58,591 bases of DNA, from NCBI GenBank assembly GCA_031398055.1, contig JANNMS010000164.1, forward strand, positions 1 to 58,591, written 5' to 3'. Below, in pieces: positions 25,799 through 34,535 of the stretch; the first letter of the stretch is position 1, and each line of letters begins with the position of its first letter. A program made the translations under genes and the position numbers. Source of the stretch: M3007 sp031398055 (GTDB taxonomy: Bacteria > Bacteroidota > Bacteroidia > Chitinophagales > Saprospiraceae). The notes below the pieces were generated by a model that saw nothing but the letters and a program-made list of their open reading frames with translations, searched no databases and was not told the DNA's origin.

Positions 25799-25866
25799 TC
25801 ATTCTGGGCGAAGTGAATAATCTGAATTAAAATATTCACCCAGATTCTTCACTTCGTTCAGAATGA
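25799..25866. repeat. Inverted repeat (19-base arms) upstream of lepB
   Basis: The arms at 25799-25817 and 25848-25866 match at 17 of 19 positions (core TTCACTTCG). A second, shorter pairing within the loop shares the GGGTGAATA core. Confidence 0.7.
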
Positions 25867-25870
25867 CACG

Positions 25871-25905
25871 CGCCCGTCTGCCGTCTATCGTCCGCCGTCC
25901 GCCGT
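25871..25905. repeat. Period-7 array (CCGCCGT unit) overlapping a gene 3' end
   Basis: Five 7-base units, CGCCCGT, CTGCCGT, CTATCGT, CCGCCGT and CCGCCGT. The stop codon of the 471-residue gene (25885-25887) lies inside, so the last 7 or so residues of that protein are encoded by the array. Confidence 0.88.
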
Positions 25906-27300
25906 TGCTTCTTCGCCTTTTTTCCGCCGTTTCCGCCTTGTTTTGAAAAGTTCAACGACTTCTTCCTTGTCCAAAAAAGCAAATTCAACAAACTGCGTGG
26001 CCACAAAACGTTTGATGTCTTGATAATCTCGGCCGCGTTTGTCGATGAATTTTTTCAACAATTTTTTGATGTAAACCATCGAGTTTTTTTCGAAGGCTTG
26101 GTTGAATTGTTGGTTGCTGAAAATTTTCATGTACAAACTGAAAACCTTCGTCAATTCAAAATATTCGGCATAATTAGCCTCCGACAAACCATTGATCAGG
26201 CGGGTAAAGTAATTTAAAATGACCTGCCGGACGCACTCATTTTCGACAGACAAGCCCTCGTGCCCGTTGTAAAATTCCGTAACAGCGTCCACCGTTTCGG
26301 GGTGGGTGTAGCCGAGCGAGTGGATTTTATCTGCAATTTGGTAGTAATCCGTGATTTTGTCCGGCACGGATTTGTCCACCAAAGCACTCATCCGCTCGTC
26401 TTCCGTGGCTGACATTCGCAGGTTTCCGGCATAAAGTGAGAGCAAAAACCGGAGATATTTTTCGTCAAATTCCCGGAAACTTTTCCGCTCGCGGACAAAA
26501 TGCGCCACGAAATCGCCCTTTTCGGCGCGGTCGATTTCCATGAAATTCCCATAAATGCAGAGCATTTCGAGGTATTCTTTCGTGCCGAAAAACGCTGGGT
26601 TGTCCAAAAACGCTTTAATTTTTGGTTGCAAACTCGAGTTGTCCGTGCCATGCTCGAAACGTTTCAAAAGGAAAAGCCGCAGTGCCGAAAAATTGGCAAT
26701 CATCTCGCCGAGCGACGTGGGGAAGTCGGCGGAATAGTACATTTCCTTTTTAAATTGGTTGGCGTAGCGGGTGTAAATGCCCGTGCGGAATTTCAGGTCA
26801 TGTGAATTCGGCAAATTTTGAGATTGCAAAAAACTGCGGATCCGCTTGTTTTCAATCAAACCGAGCAAATTCGTGATCCAAATATCCGAACTCAGCGCAA
26901 ATCCCACCGAAATCGTCTGGCCGATCCGCTTTTTCAATTGCTCAAAATGAACGCTTTGGCAAATCGCCAGCAAAATATCTTTAAAATGGTCGTTCGGGCG
27001 GATGTATTTATAGTTCGCGTTGATCTCGCCGCGCAGCACCGCGTAACCCATCACCCGGGGCAAGTACATGCCTTCGAAAAGCGGGTTGATCAGGAATTTT
27101 TCAAAAGTCACTAATTGCAGCGGGGCTTCGGCAGCCACTTCGTGGTGCAGTTCTGAGATGTACGGCTCGATTTGCGTCCGCAATTCTTGGTACAATTCGT
27201 CCTCTTCTTCTTCGAGGTACTGCGCCAAAATTTCTGAATTTTGGATCGCGCCGGCGATTTCCTGCAACCGCTCGTAATATTTATCGGCTAAATCTTGCAT
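25885..27300 (-). CDS. Conserved-looking 471-residue protein, unknown function
   Basis: No family recognised. There is no signal peptide or membrane segment, so it is cytoplasmic. It looks almost entirely helical: an acidic N-terminal helix (LAQYLEEEEDELYQEL), several helical repeat-like stretches (for example TSLGEMIANFSALRLFLLKRF and KYLRFLLSLYAGNLRMS), and a basic C-terminus (KTRRKRRKKGEE). The final residues, ATADGGR, are translated from a period-7 array that also provides the stop codon. Its ATG touches another period-7 array (27301 onward). It lies between rpsP and lepB on the same strand. Confidence 0.7.
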   Translation of the reverse strand: MQDLADKYYERLQEIAGAIQNSEILAQYLEEEEDELYQELRTQIEPYISELHHEVAAEAPLQLVTFEKFLINPLFEGMYLPRVMGYAVLRGEINANYKYIRPNDHFKDILLAICQSVHFEQLKKRIGQTISVGFALSSDIWITNLLGLIENKRIRSFLQSQNLPNSHDLKFRTGIYTRYANQFKKEMYYSADFPTSLGEMIANFSALRLFLLKRFEHGTDNSSLQPKIKAFLDNPAFFGTKEYLEMLCIYGNFMEIDRAEKGDFVAHFVRERKSFREFDEKYLRFLLSLYAGNLRMSATEDERMSALVDKSVPDKITDYYQIADKIHSLGYTHPETVDAVTEFYNGHEGLSVENECVRQVILNYFTRLINGLSEANYAEYFELTKVFSLYMKIFSNQQFNQAFEKNSMVYIKKLLKKFIDKRGRDYQDIKRFVATQFVEFAFLDKEEVVELFKTRRKRRKKGEEATADGGR

Positions 27301-27395
27301 AATTTGAACTTTGAACGATGAATTATGAACGATGAACTATGAACCGAAAAGAACAATTCGCAGGTTCATAGTTCATCGTTAAGAGTTTATAGTTT
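27301..27395. repeat. Inverted pair of period-7 arrays (TATGAAC / GTTCATA) at a gene start
   Basis: The left array at 27301-27342 runs in units ACTTTGA, ACGATGA, ATTATGA, ACGATGA, ACTATGA, starting at the base next to the start codon of the 471-residue gene. The right array at 27363-27395 (GGTTCAT, AGTTCAT, CGTTAAG, AGTTTAT) is its reverse complement in kind, with a 20-base spacer. Confidence 0.88.
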
Positions 27396-27401
27396 AAAAA
27401 A

Positions 27402-27435
27402 GACCTGATAGAACCACCAAAGGCTCTATCAGGTC
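27402..27435 (-). terminator. Second hairpin downstream of rpsP
   Basis: A 14-base stem (one mismatch; arms 27402-27415 and 27422-27435, core GACCTGATAG) is followed on the minus strand by six T bases. It would back up the terminator at 27529-27559. Confidence 0.7.
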
Positions 27436-27521
27436 TGTGAAAAATCTTATTGAAATTATCGGCGACAAACGTAATCAGACTTTTTGAAAAATATAAGATT
27501 TTTAAAAAGTTGTTCGCCAAA

Positions 27522-27559
27522 AAAACGAGTGTCGGGTTGACTTTGAGCCAACCCGACAC
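27522..27559 (-). terminator. Intrinsic terminator of rpsP
   Basis: An 11-base GC-rich stem (arms 27529-27539 and 27549-27559, core GTGTCGGGTTG) is followed on the minus strand by seven T bases, 10 bases past the rpsP stop codon. Confidence 0.88.
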
Positions 27560-27568
27560 TTTCAAAAA

Positions 27569-28438
27569 TTATGCCTCAGCAGGTGCGTCTTCTTTTTTGT
27601 CAGTAAAAACATCGGCGACAGCATCCACGATAGAATCCACTTTTTCAGAAACCGTATCGGCCACCGAATCTGCAACATCCCCAATTTTTTCGCCAACATT
27701 ATCTGCCATGTCGGACACTGCCTCTGTTTTTTCTTCCACAAAATCGGAAATCTTTTCAGCGATTGATTCTGTTTTTTCTTCCACATTTTCGGCAACATCG
27801 GCAACCGGATCAACCACTGTTTCTACTTTTTCTTCCACAACTTCGACAACTGGTGCAGCCTCGACAACTGGAGCGGCAGCAACCACTTCTTCCACTACAT
27901 TTTCAACAACCGGAGCGGCAACCACTTCTTCTACCACTTTTTCAACAACCGGCACAGCGGCCACAACTTCTTCAACCACAGGTGCTTCCACAACTTCAGG
28001 TGCAGGAGCTTCCACTACTTTTTTGGCTTTCGCGGTGCCGTCTACTTTTTTCGTGAAATCAGCTTTTGCTTTTGCCTCTTGTTTTTTGCGCTCGACGATG
28101 CGGCCTTCTTTGATATCCACCCAGTTTGTCAACATTTCGTCCGCTTTTTCTTGGGTCAGTGCGCCTTTTTGCACACCGATTGCCAAATGTTTGCGGTACA
28201 AAATACCTTTAAAACGGAGGATTGCATTGACGGTATCGGTCGGTTCTGCGCCAGTCATCACCCAGTGAAATGCGCGTTCTCTGTCCAATTCGATGCTCGC
28301 TGGAACAGTGAGCGGGTTGTACGTGCCGATTTTTTCGATAAAACGACCGTCGCGGGGCGAGCGAGCATCAGCGGCGACGATGTGGTAAAAAGGTGCTTTC
28401 GTGCGACCTTTCCGTTGGAGGCGAAGTTTTACTGCCAT
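27569..28438 (-). CDS. rpsP: Ribosomal protein bS16 with very long acidic tail
   Basis: Small-subunit ribosomal protein. The S16 core is at the N-terminus: MAVKLRLQRKGRTKAPFYHI, RDGRFIEKIGTYNPL and ERAFHWVMTGAEPTDTV, up to about residue 85, then the usual Bacteroidota addition to about residue 115. The remaining 170 residues are low complexity, first Val/Glu/Ala/Pro repeats (VVEAPVVEEVVAAVPVVEKV) and then an amphipathic Asp/Val/Ala/Glu stretch (DVADSVADTVSEKVDSIVDA). At 289 residues it is far longer than the 80-90 of a typical S16. Two terminators follow. A promoter candidate lies at 28522-28554. Confidence 0.93.
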   Translation of the reverse strand: MAVKLRLQRKGRTKAPFYHIVAADARSPRDGRFIEKIGTYNPLTVPASIELDRERAFHWVMTGAEPTDTVNAILRFKGILYRKHLAIGVQKGALTQEKADEMLTNWVDIKEGRIVERKKQEAKAKADFTKKVDGTAKAKKVVEAPAPEVVEAPVVEEVVAAVPVVEKVVEEVVAAPVVENVVEEVVAAAPVVEAAPVVEVVEEKVETVVDPVADVAENVEEKTESIAEKISDFVEEKTEAVSDMADNVGEKIGDVADSVADTVSEKVDSIVDAVADVFTDKKEDAPAEA

Positions 28439-28521
28439 TTTTTGAACGAAAATTTATAGTTATTTGATAAAATCATGCCCGGCGACCTTAATTAAAATTA
28501 ACCCCGGGCTTTTCGAGGGCG

Positions 28522-28554
28522 CAAATGTAGAAAAACTCACTGCGAAAAACCAAA
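28522..28554 (-). promoter_or_regulatory. Promoter candidate for rpsP
   Basis: On the minus strand TACATTTG (28529-28522) is an exact TAnnTTTG element, and a TTTG lies 21 bases upstream (28554-28551), slightly further than usual. It lies about 85 bases before the rpsP start. The rest of the 211-base gap shows nothing recognisable. Confidence 0.4.
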
Positions 28555-28649
28555 CTGGATTTACTTTTTCAAAAAATCGGCTTGCCTGCCGCTTTTTTTG
28601 GTGAAAAATGGCTGCTGTTTTTAAATACTTGAAAACGTATTTTGGCTAA

Positions 28650-29396
28650 TTAGCGCACCACTTTCCATTCTTGTGCAAACGATTTTCCCCAAAAAAGTCG
28701 CGAAATGCCTTCCATAAAATATTGATAACTCACTTTCCAGTAGCCCAATTCCCGAAACCGGCGCGGCGAATGTTGCACTTCAATTTTAGATAAAAATACC
28801 ACGCGCCCCGTTTTTTGCAAGCGAAAAAACAAGTCGCAGTCCTCGCCAGCGACCAATTTTTCGTGGTAGCCACCGATTTTTTCGAACGCGGCGCGGCGCA
28901 CGATCTGGCACTCGCCTTTTGAAATTGCCCAGCCCAAATGGATGCAAAACCGGATGGTCGTGTTCATCAAAAAATGGTAAAAACGGTCGGTCGCGGTGGC
29001 TTCGGCTGGGTAAATTTGAAGTTTCGAGGTGGCCGCCGAGACTTTGGGGTCGGAAAATTTTTCAAAAATGGTCTCGAAAAAATGGTCGGGCTGCGGGATT
29101 CGCACGTCGGCATCGGTGTGAAAAAGGATGTCGCCCGTCGCATGTTTTGCCCCGAAATTTCGCCCGATGGCGATGTTTTGCTTGCCCGTTTTTTGGACAA
29201 AAATCACCCTGCCGGGAAATTTTTTGGAAAAACGGCGCACGATTTCTGCCGTGCCGTCGGTGCTCCCGGCATCGGAAATGATGATTTCGAGGCCGTATTT
29301 TTCAAAAAATGGGGTGAATTGTTGGATGGTTTCGCCGATGATTTTGGCTTCGTTGCGGGTGGGGATGATGATGGAAAGTTGCCGGTCGATTTCCAT
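28650..29396 (-). CDS. Family 2 glycosyltransferase
   Basis: 248 residues of a single GT-A domain. The opening LSIIIPTRNEAKIIGETI, the ISDAGSTDGTAEIV nucleotide-binding segment, the metal-binding HTDADVRIP (DxD-type) and the late AGEDCDLFFRLQKTGRVVF (ED acceptor-site motif) are the family's main marks. There is no transmembrane segment. The pattern is that of GT2 enzymes often linked to carotenoid or lipid glycosylation, but the acceptor is not known. It lies downstream of the 1343-residue T9SS gene across a 28-base-arm hairpin. Confidence 0.88.
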   Translation of the reverse strand: MEIDRQLSIIIPTRNEAKIIGETIQQFTPFFEKYGLEIIISDAGSTDGTAEIVRRFSKKFPGRVIFVQKTGKQNIAIGRNFGAKHATGDILFHTDADVRIPQPDHFFETIFEKFSDPKVSAATSKLQIYPAEATATDRFYHFLMNTTIRFCIHLGWAISKGECQIVRRAAFEKIGGYHEKLVAGEDCDLFFRLQKTGRVVFLSKIEVQHSPRRFRELGYWKVSYQYFMEGISRLFWGKSFAQEWKVVR

Positions 29397-29437
29397 TTCA
29401 ATGCAAAATTTTCAATTTTGTAAAAATATTGAAGTCG

Positions 29438-29496
29438 AAATCCCAAACAACGCACTTGTCATGCTGGAAGCATGACAAGTGCGTTGTTTGGGATTT
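29438..29496. repeat. Perfect inverted repeat, 28-base arms
   Basis: The arms at 29438-29465 and 29469-29496 are exact reverse complements with only a 3-base loop. It lies between the stop of the large T9SS gene and the start of the GT2 gene, 42 bases from the latter. Confidence 0.92.
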
Positions 29497-29534
29497 GTTC
29501 TTTTTTCTAAAAACGAACTGTAATTTTTTGAAAA

Positions 29535-32500
29535 TTATCTCACCACAACCAATTGCCGGGTTTTGACCGAGCCGTCGGCCGCTCTGAAAATCACTGGAAA
29601 AACACCCGAATTGATGCCTTCCAATGAAATCCGATTGCCGTTTGCCGACAGGTTTTCGGTTGAAATTTGACGTAAAACGCGTCCCGTCAAATCACGGATT
29701 TCAACCTGCCCAACTTGGTTTTCATTTTCAAAAACGATTTTTACAAAATCGCCAGCCGGGTTCGGCGCGAGGCTAAACAATTGGTTTTCAAGCGATTGGG
29801 CGTTTTTGGCATTTTCAAAATTCCGTGAATTTGCAGGTTTCGTGCCGGTTGGGATGTTTTGGAGTTGCTCGGCGGAGCAGCCGTTTTTGTCCAAAACCCA
29901 AAAAGTGTACGAACCCGCGGCGACGTTGGTGAAAATGCCGGTCGTGCTGTTGACAAAGGTTCCGGTCGGGGTCGAACGCCGATATTTCAGTGGTGCGACG
30001 CCGCCCGTGCCGACGACGGTCACTTTGTATTTTCCATTTGGCAAAAGTTCGCTGTCGATGCTGACAAAATCAACCTGCGATGGCTCGACGATGGTGACTG
30101 TCAACGATGCCGTGCAGCCGTTCGCGTCGGTCGCAACGACGGTGTAATCGCCCGCCGCGAGGTTTGAAATTGCTGCGGTCGTCGCTCCGTTGCTCCATTC
30201 CAAAGTTTTCGTGCCGGTGCCGCCGGTGATTTTTGCGGTGGCCAAACCGTTGGTCAAACCAAAACAAGTGATGTCTTTTTTGGTCGCAGTCAAAACCAGC
30301 GCGGTCGGGTTGGCGATGATTTTGGAACCTGATTTTTTGCAGCCAAATTGGTCGGTGACTTGGATTTTGTATGTTCCGGGAGTCAAATTTGAGAGGCTCG
30401 AAGTCATGCCGACGGTGTCCAAACCTTTTTTCCAAATGTAAGAAAAAGCAGGGTAGCCGCCTGCGATGGCAACTTCTGCCGAACCGACTTGACCGAAGCA
30501 AAGGATGTCGTCGCCGGTCACTGTCAAAGACATAAACGGTTGAATTTCAACAGTTTTGGAGTTGGAGCAGCCGCCCGCAGCGTTCACCACGAACGAATAG
30601 TTTCCGGGCGTGAGGTTCAAAAAAGTCGCGCTGGTTTGGTAGGTCGTGCCGCCATCTTTCGAATATTGGAAAGGCGCGATGCCGCCAGTGATGCCTGAAA
30701 TGACAACTTTGTTTTTATTTAAATAAGTACAACTTGGCGTGAGGTTCGCATTAAAATCCAACGAACTGTCCGAGCCGTCGCAGTTTTCGTCCGTGCCGTT
30801 TGCACAAATTTCGTTGGCATCCGGGTTGATATTTTCATCTGCATCGTTGCAATCGAGGTTGTTTATCGAATAACCAATCGGCAAACTGCAAGCCTGCGTC
30901 GTCGCAGCCGTGCCGCCAAAACCATCGCCGTCGGCGTCAGCGTAAAATGTTTGGAGCGTTCCGCCGCTTGGGCAAACTGCGTAAATTGTCAAAGTGCTGG
31001 AAATTTCATTTGACAAAATCAAAATTTCTTGCCCAATCGGCGACTCGCTGGCAGAAATCAAAATGATGCCTTCCGCGCCGCGGTCGGGGCCGTTCGTGGC
31101 GAAACTGCGGTTGTTTGCGTAAGTTACAAATTGTGGGGCGAGCGGGTCCGTGATGTCGTAAGCCATCACGCCGCCGATGCGTTCGAGGGCGGTAAATGCG
31201 TAAAGATTGCCACCGATTTCCCCGAGGGCGATGCCTTCTGGCTCGGGGCCTTTGTCGTCCGAACGGTTTTTTGGCGCGGGCGAACCGGCGTTGCTGGCGT
31301 TGAACATGGCCGAAAATGTGGGGTGATTGGCCGTTATTTGCTCAAAATCGTCGCCGCTGTCGTAAACCTGTGCGCCCGTCACAGCATTCCAAATCGAAAA
31401 AGACCGTGCACCGACGGTGTGGATTTCATCAAAATCGCCATCGCCGTCGGTGTCGCCGTTTTTGTTTGTGGCGAGCATTCTGCCGAGGGCAAAATTGCTT
31501 TTCAAAAGTGCCGCGTCCGGGAACGCCGTCGGGTCGAGGTTCAAGGTCGAAATACGCGCTTCTTCGTTCAAACCCGTGAACGCCCGCGTGTCGCCCTCGT
31601 TCGCGGTCATATAATATGGTGTGCCCGCAATTTCAAAATACTCGATGGCATCGGGCAGATACATGCCTTTTACTGGCCAATTGGCAATATTTACAGCCGA
31701 AGTTTGGTCGCTCGCGTCCAAACCATTTCCCGAAAGGGCATGGTTTTTTGTGCCGAGCGGTTGGAGTTCGAGGATGGTATTTGTCGTCAAATCGATTTTT
31801 GCGACCGCGTTGTTTTCCTGCAAACTCACCCAAGCCGTTTGGTCGTCGTTCGAAATCGTGATGTATTCTGGCTCAAAATCTTGCGCAGCCGAGGCATTGT
31901 TTGCCCCAAAAATGCGGATTCCCAAAGCGCGAAGCGCGGCTTCTTGGCCATTATATTGTGAAAAATCAATCGTCGAAGCGGTCGCAGAACCCACGCCGCC
32001 CGAAATATCCACGATTGTCACCGAGCCGACCGGGTCAGAAGTGTAGGCCGTGTTCGGTTCGCCTTCATTTGCGGTGTAAACTTTTGTGCCCGCGTGGTTG
32101 AAAGCAATCATGTCGGGCATCGCTCCGGCAGGGACTTCGTTCAAAAAACCGCCCACTGAATTTAGGAAAACGATTTTCCCGTTCGACTGCGGCGCGGCGT
32201 TTTCAATGGCCAAAGCCACGATGCCGTTTTTCACGGCCACCGAGTTGATATTTCCATAAGTTGACATTGGAATGGTGGCCACCGGGACGATTGCCGATGG
32301 GTTTGAAATATCAATGATGTCGAGTTTCGCACCGATGCTGTTTGCGATGTAAACGTAGTTGGTCGAGTCGTCGAAAGCCGAAATTTCAGCGGAGTTCGTG
32401 CCGGCCACGCCGTTCGAATAACTGCCCAACAGGTTGAGTGCCAATGCGTTGGATGCCGTCGGCGGCAAATTATCCTCGTCTTTGATGTACAAAGTATATT

Positions 32501-33566
32501 GGTTCACGCCCGTGATATTGGCGTTGACCGGGCTTGCCAAACGGAAAAAAATATACTCGGCCTGCTCCGACGAAGCGTCGTTGACCAAGTCAATTCCGAG
32601 GGTGTAATTGCCATTTCCGCTCGCCGGGATGTTCAAAGTATAGGTTGAAAAAACGTAGTCAGCCGGGTTCGAGGCCGTGCCGGAAGCCATTTCGATGTTC
32701 ACCGACGACGGATTTGCATTGGCATTTGCCACCGTGATTTGGAAAAATGCGGAGTCCGAAGTTTCCGAAACCGATTGGTGCGCGGCAGTAAAATTGATAT
32801 TTGCCGGAGGCGGCACGTTCGTCAAAGTGATGCCCGAAGTATTGGAATAAATCGTCGTGTTTGCCCAGCCGCGATTGATGGTAAATAGGTTCAAAACGGT
32901 ATCAAAAGTGCCCGTCGCTTTCAAAAACGAACCCGAAACCGCGTCAGGTGCAATGAAACTCGTGGTCTGCAAAAAACCGCCGGGGTACATATCGCTCACC
33001 GGAATTTTGTAACCCGCCGTGCCGCCCGCCACGACCGCCGAACCTGCGCCAGTTCCAAAAAATATGGCATCAATCGGCACGGTCGTCGAAGTCACCGAGG
33101 AAATCGGGACGTTGAAAACCGCCACGCCATCGGCATTTGCCCCGCCGTTTCCAAAAATTCCAGAAATGTTGGCATTTCCAAAACCATCGCCGGGCGTGTT
33201 GATGGTATTGATGGCGCGAATGATTGGGCCAGAAACGACCATTCCCGTGCCGCCGACATAAACCACGTCGCCCGCAGTTACCGAACCGCTGTTGATATTG
33301 AAACCATAAGTCAGTGCCAAACCGGCGACCCAGCCGTTCGCAGTGGCCGTGCCATTGTTGTTAACCACGACAGAGTAGGGCGTGGTGGCGAAATTGATGT
33401 TTTCGGTGGCAATCAATTCGATCCATTCCTTGGCGGAATCGGTGCCGACCGGATTGGTCAAAAGTTCAGAAATGAGCAATGCCTGCGCCCGCCCGGAGGT
33501 CAGGGAAAGCATGAAAAAGCCAGCCGCCAAGACGAGGCGGGTGGCAAAAAGGTAGCCTTTTTGCAT
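29535..33566 (-). CDS. Large multidomain secreted protein with T9SS sorting domain
   Basis: 1343 residues from the ATG at 33566, which opens a signal peptide (LVLAAGFFMLSLTSGRAQA). Domains in order, with rough limits: lamin-tail-like (LLISELLTNPVGTDSAKEWI, 30-260); Calx-beta-like (265-370); a choice-of-anchor-I-type propeller (NYVYIANSIGAKLDIIDISN ... GPEPEGIAL, 375-890); a MopE-like calcium-binding motif (FYADADGDGFGG and DCNDADENINPDANEIC, 895-955); three or four SprB-like repeats (EWSNGATTAAISNLAAGDYT, 960-1260); and a C-terminal sorting domain (LFSLAPNPAGDFVKIVF). Cell-surface adhesion or phosphoesterase-like roles are possible; no active site is certain. The 27 codons before 33566 are not needed. 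Confidence 0.88.
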   Translation of the reverse strand: MQKGYLFATRLVLAAGFFMLSLTSGRAQALLISELLTNPVGTDSAKEWIELIATENINFATTPYSVVVNNNGTATANGWVAGLALTYGFNINSGSVTAGDVVYVGGTGMVVSGPIIRAINTINTPGDGFGNANISGIFGNGGANADGVAVFNVPISSVTSTTVPIDAIFFGTGAGSAVVAGGTAGYKIPVSDMYPGGFLQTTSFIAPDAVSGSFLKATGTFDTVLNLFTINRGWANTTIYSNTSGITLTNVPPPANINFTAAHQSVSETSDSAFFQITVANANANPSSVNIEMASGTASNPADYVFSTYTLNIPASGNGNYTLGIDLVNDASSEQAEYIFFRLASPVNANITGVNQYTLYIKDEDNLPPTASNALALNLLGSYSNGVAGTNSAEISAFDDSTNYVYIANSIGAKLDIIDISNPSAIVPVATIPMSTYGNINSVAVKNGIVALAIENAAPQSNGKIVFLNSVGGFLNEVPAGAMPDMIAFNHAGTKVYTANEGEPNTAYTSDPVGSVTIVDISGGVGSATASTIDFSQYNGQEAALRALGIRIFGANNASAAQDFEPEYITISNDDQTAWVSLQENNAVAKIDLTTNTILELQPLGTKNHALSGNGLDASDQTSAVNIANWPVKGMYLPDAIEYFEIAGTPYYMTANEGDTRAFTGLNEEARISTLNLDPTAFPDAALLKSNFALGRMLATNKNGDTDGDGDFDEIHTVGARSFSIWNAVTGAQVYDSGDDFEQITANHPTFSAMFNASNAGSPAPKNRSDDKGPEPEGIALGEIGGNLYAFTALERIGGVMAYDITDPLAPQFVTYANNRSFATNGPDRGAEGIILISASESPIGQEILILSNEISSTLTIYAVCPSGGTLQTFYADADGDGFGGTAATTQACSLPIGYSINNLDCNDADENINPDANEICANGTDENCDGSDSSLDFNANLTPSCTYLNKNKVVISGITGGIAPFQYSKDGGTTYQTSATFLNLTPGNYSFVVNAAGGCSNSKTVEIQPFMSLTVTGDDILCFGQVGSAEVAIAGGYPAFSYIWKKGLDTVGMTSSLSNLTPGTYKIQVTDQFGCKKSGSKIIANPTALVLTATKKDITCFGLTNGLATAKITGGTGTKTLEWSNGATTAAISNLAAGDYTVVATDANGCTASLTVTIVEPSQVDFVSIDSELLPNGKYKVTVVGTGGVAPLKYRRSTPTGTFVNSTTGIFTNVAAGSYTFWVLDKNGCSAEQLQNIPTGTKPANSRNFENAKNAQSLENQLFSLAPNPAGDFVKIVFENENQVGQVEIRDLTGRVLRQISTENLSANGNRISLEGINSGVFPVIFRAADGSVKTRQLVVVR

Positions 33567-33709
33567 GGGTGAAAATTTATTTGGTAAATGAAAATTGGAG
33601 GCAGTGGTCAATTTTTCGGGAAAAATGGCCACTGGAAACGTATGCAAAGGACTTAAAATGAACGGGTGAGTAGGTTAAGTTTGGATTAAGTTGATGTGAA
33701 ATTTATGGA

Positions 33710-33766
33710 TTGGAGGTCGAAATTTATTTCGACTATGTTGTGGTCGAAATAAATTTCGACCTCCAA
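33710..33766. repeat. Perfect inverted repeat, 24-base arms, encoding a gene end
   Basis: The arms at 33710-33733 and 33743-33766 are exact reverse complements (unit TTGGAGGTCGAAATTTATTT and onward). The last ten codons and stop of the GNAT gene at 33733-34386 lie in the right arm and loop. Related units occur at 34536-34558 and 34592-34613. Confidence 0.9.
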
Positions 33767-34386
33767 GAAAACTTCGCCATTTTTTCCAAAAAACTTTCCC
33801 GTACGCCACCAAACCATTCCCGGTCGAGGATGCTGTAAAATGCCGCATCTCGCGTCGAGCCGTCCTCGCGAATGCGTTCATTTCTGAAAATACCTTCAAA
33901 AGTTGCCCCGATTTTGTCGAGTGCGACGCGGGAACGTTGGTTGTTCGCGTCCGTCCGAAATTGGACGCGGACGGTTTCCAAATTTTCAAAACAAAATTGG
34001 AGCAGCAAAAATTTGGCTTCCGTGTTGATGCCCGACCGCCAAAAATCGGGGTGCAGCCACGAGCCGATTTCGAGTTGGCGGTTTTTTGGGTCGAGGTGAA
34101 AAAGACGGGTGACGCCTGCGATTTGGCCTGTATTTTTGATTTGAATGCAAAATGCCTGCTGTTCGCCGCGTTTCATGGCCACAAAACCATTGGTCAGGTG
34201 GCGAAAATGCACGGATGGGTCGGAACGGTCGGCAGGAAAACTTTCCCAAATTCGTGGGTCGCGACCCAAATCGGCAATCAATTCGAGGTGCTCGTATTCC
34301 ATCGGCAGGAGCGAAATCCGCTCACCGACAAGTTTGGTTTCAGGTGAAATCCAAAAATCGGTTGTGTTTTGGTGGGAGTTCGACAT
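33733..34386 (-). CDS. RimJ/RimL-type GNAT acetyltransferase
   Basis: 217 residues. GNAT features: TKLVGERISLLPMEYEHLEL at the start, QIAGVTRLFHLDPKNRQLEI, then GSWLHPDFWRSGINTEAKFLLL, which carries the acetyl-CoA-binding region, and NQRSRVALDKIGATFEGIFR with the helix typical of the protein N-acetyltransferase branch. The C-terminal residues RSKFISTTT and the stop codon come from an inverted repeat (33710-33766), so the natural C-terminus has probably been altered by the element. Substrate unknown. Confidence 0.85.
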   Translation of the reverse strand: MSNSHQNTTDFWISPETKLVGERISLLPMEYEHLELIADLGRDPRIWESFPADRSDPSVHFRHLTNGFVAMKRGEQQAFCIQIKNTGQIAGVTRLFHLDPKNRQLEIGSWLHPDFWRSGINTEAKFLLLQFCFENLETVRVQFRTDANNQRSRVALDKIGATFEGIFRNERIREDGSTRDAAFYSILDREWFGGVRESFLEKMAKFSWRSKFISTTT

Positions 34387-34535
34387 GATTTTTTCTCTAA
34401 AATTTAATAAAAATTTTTCTCAAAAATAGGTTGCTGCCAATCCGGCATCCGTTAATTGTAGATGAAGTAATTGTGAAAAATCAGAACGTGGTGGCCAGAA
34501 CGCAGGCGAGGAAACGGGCAGTTCCCGCCGGATTG

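Noticed and set aside
31029..31961. 310-codon open frame on the plus strand over the large T9SS gene
   Set aside because: It is antisense to well-defined domains and shows no motif or start signal.
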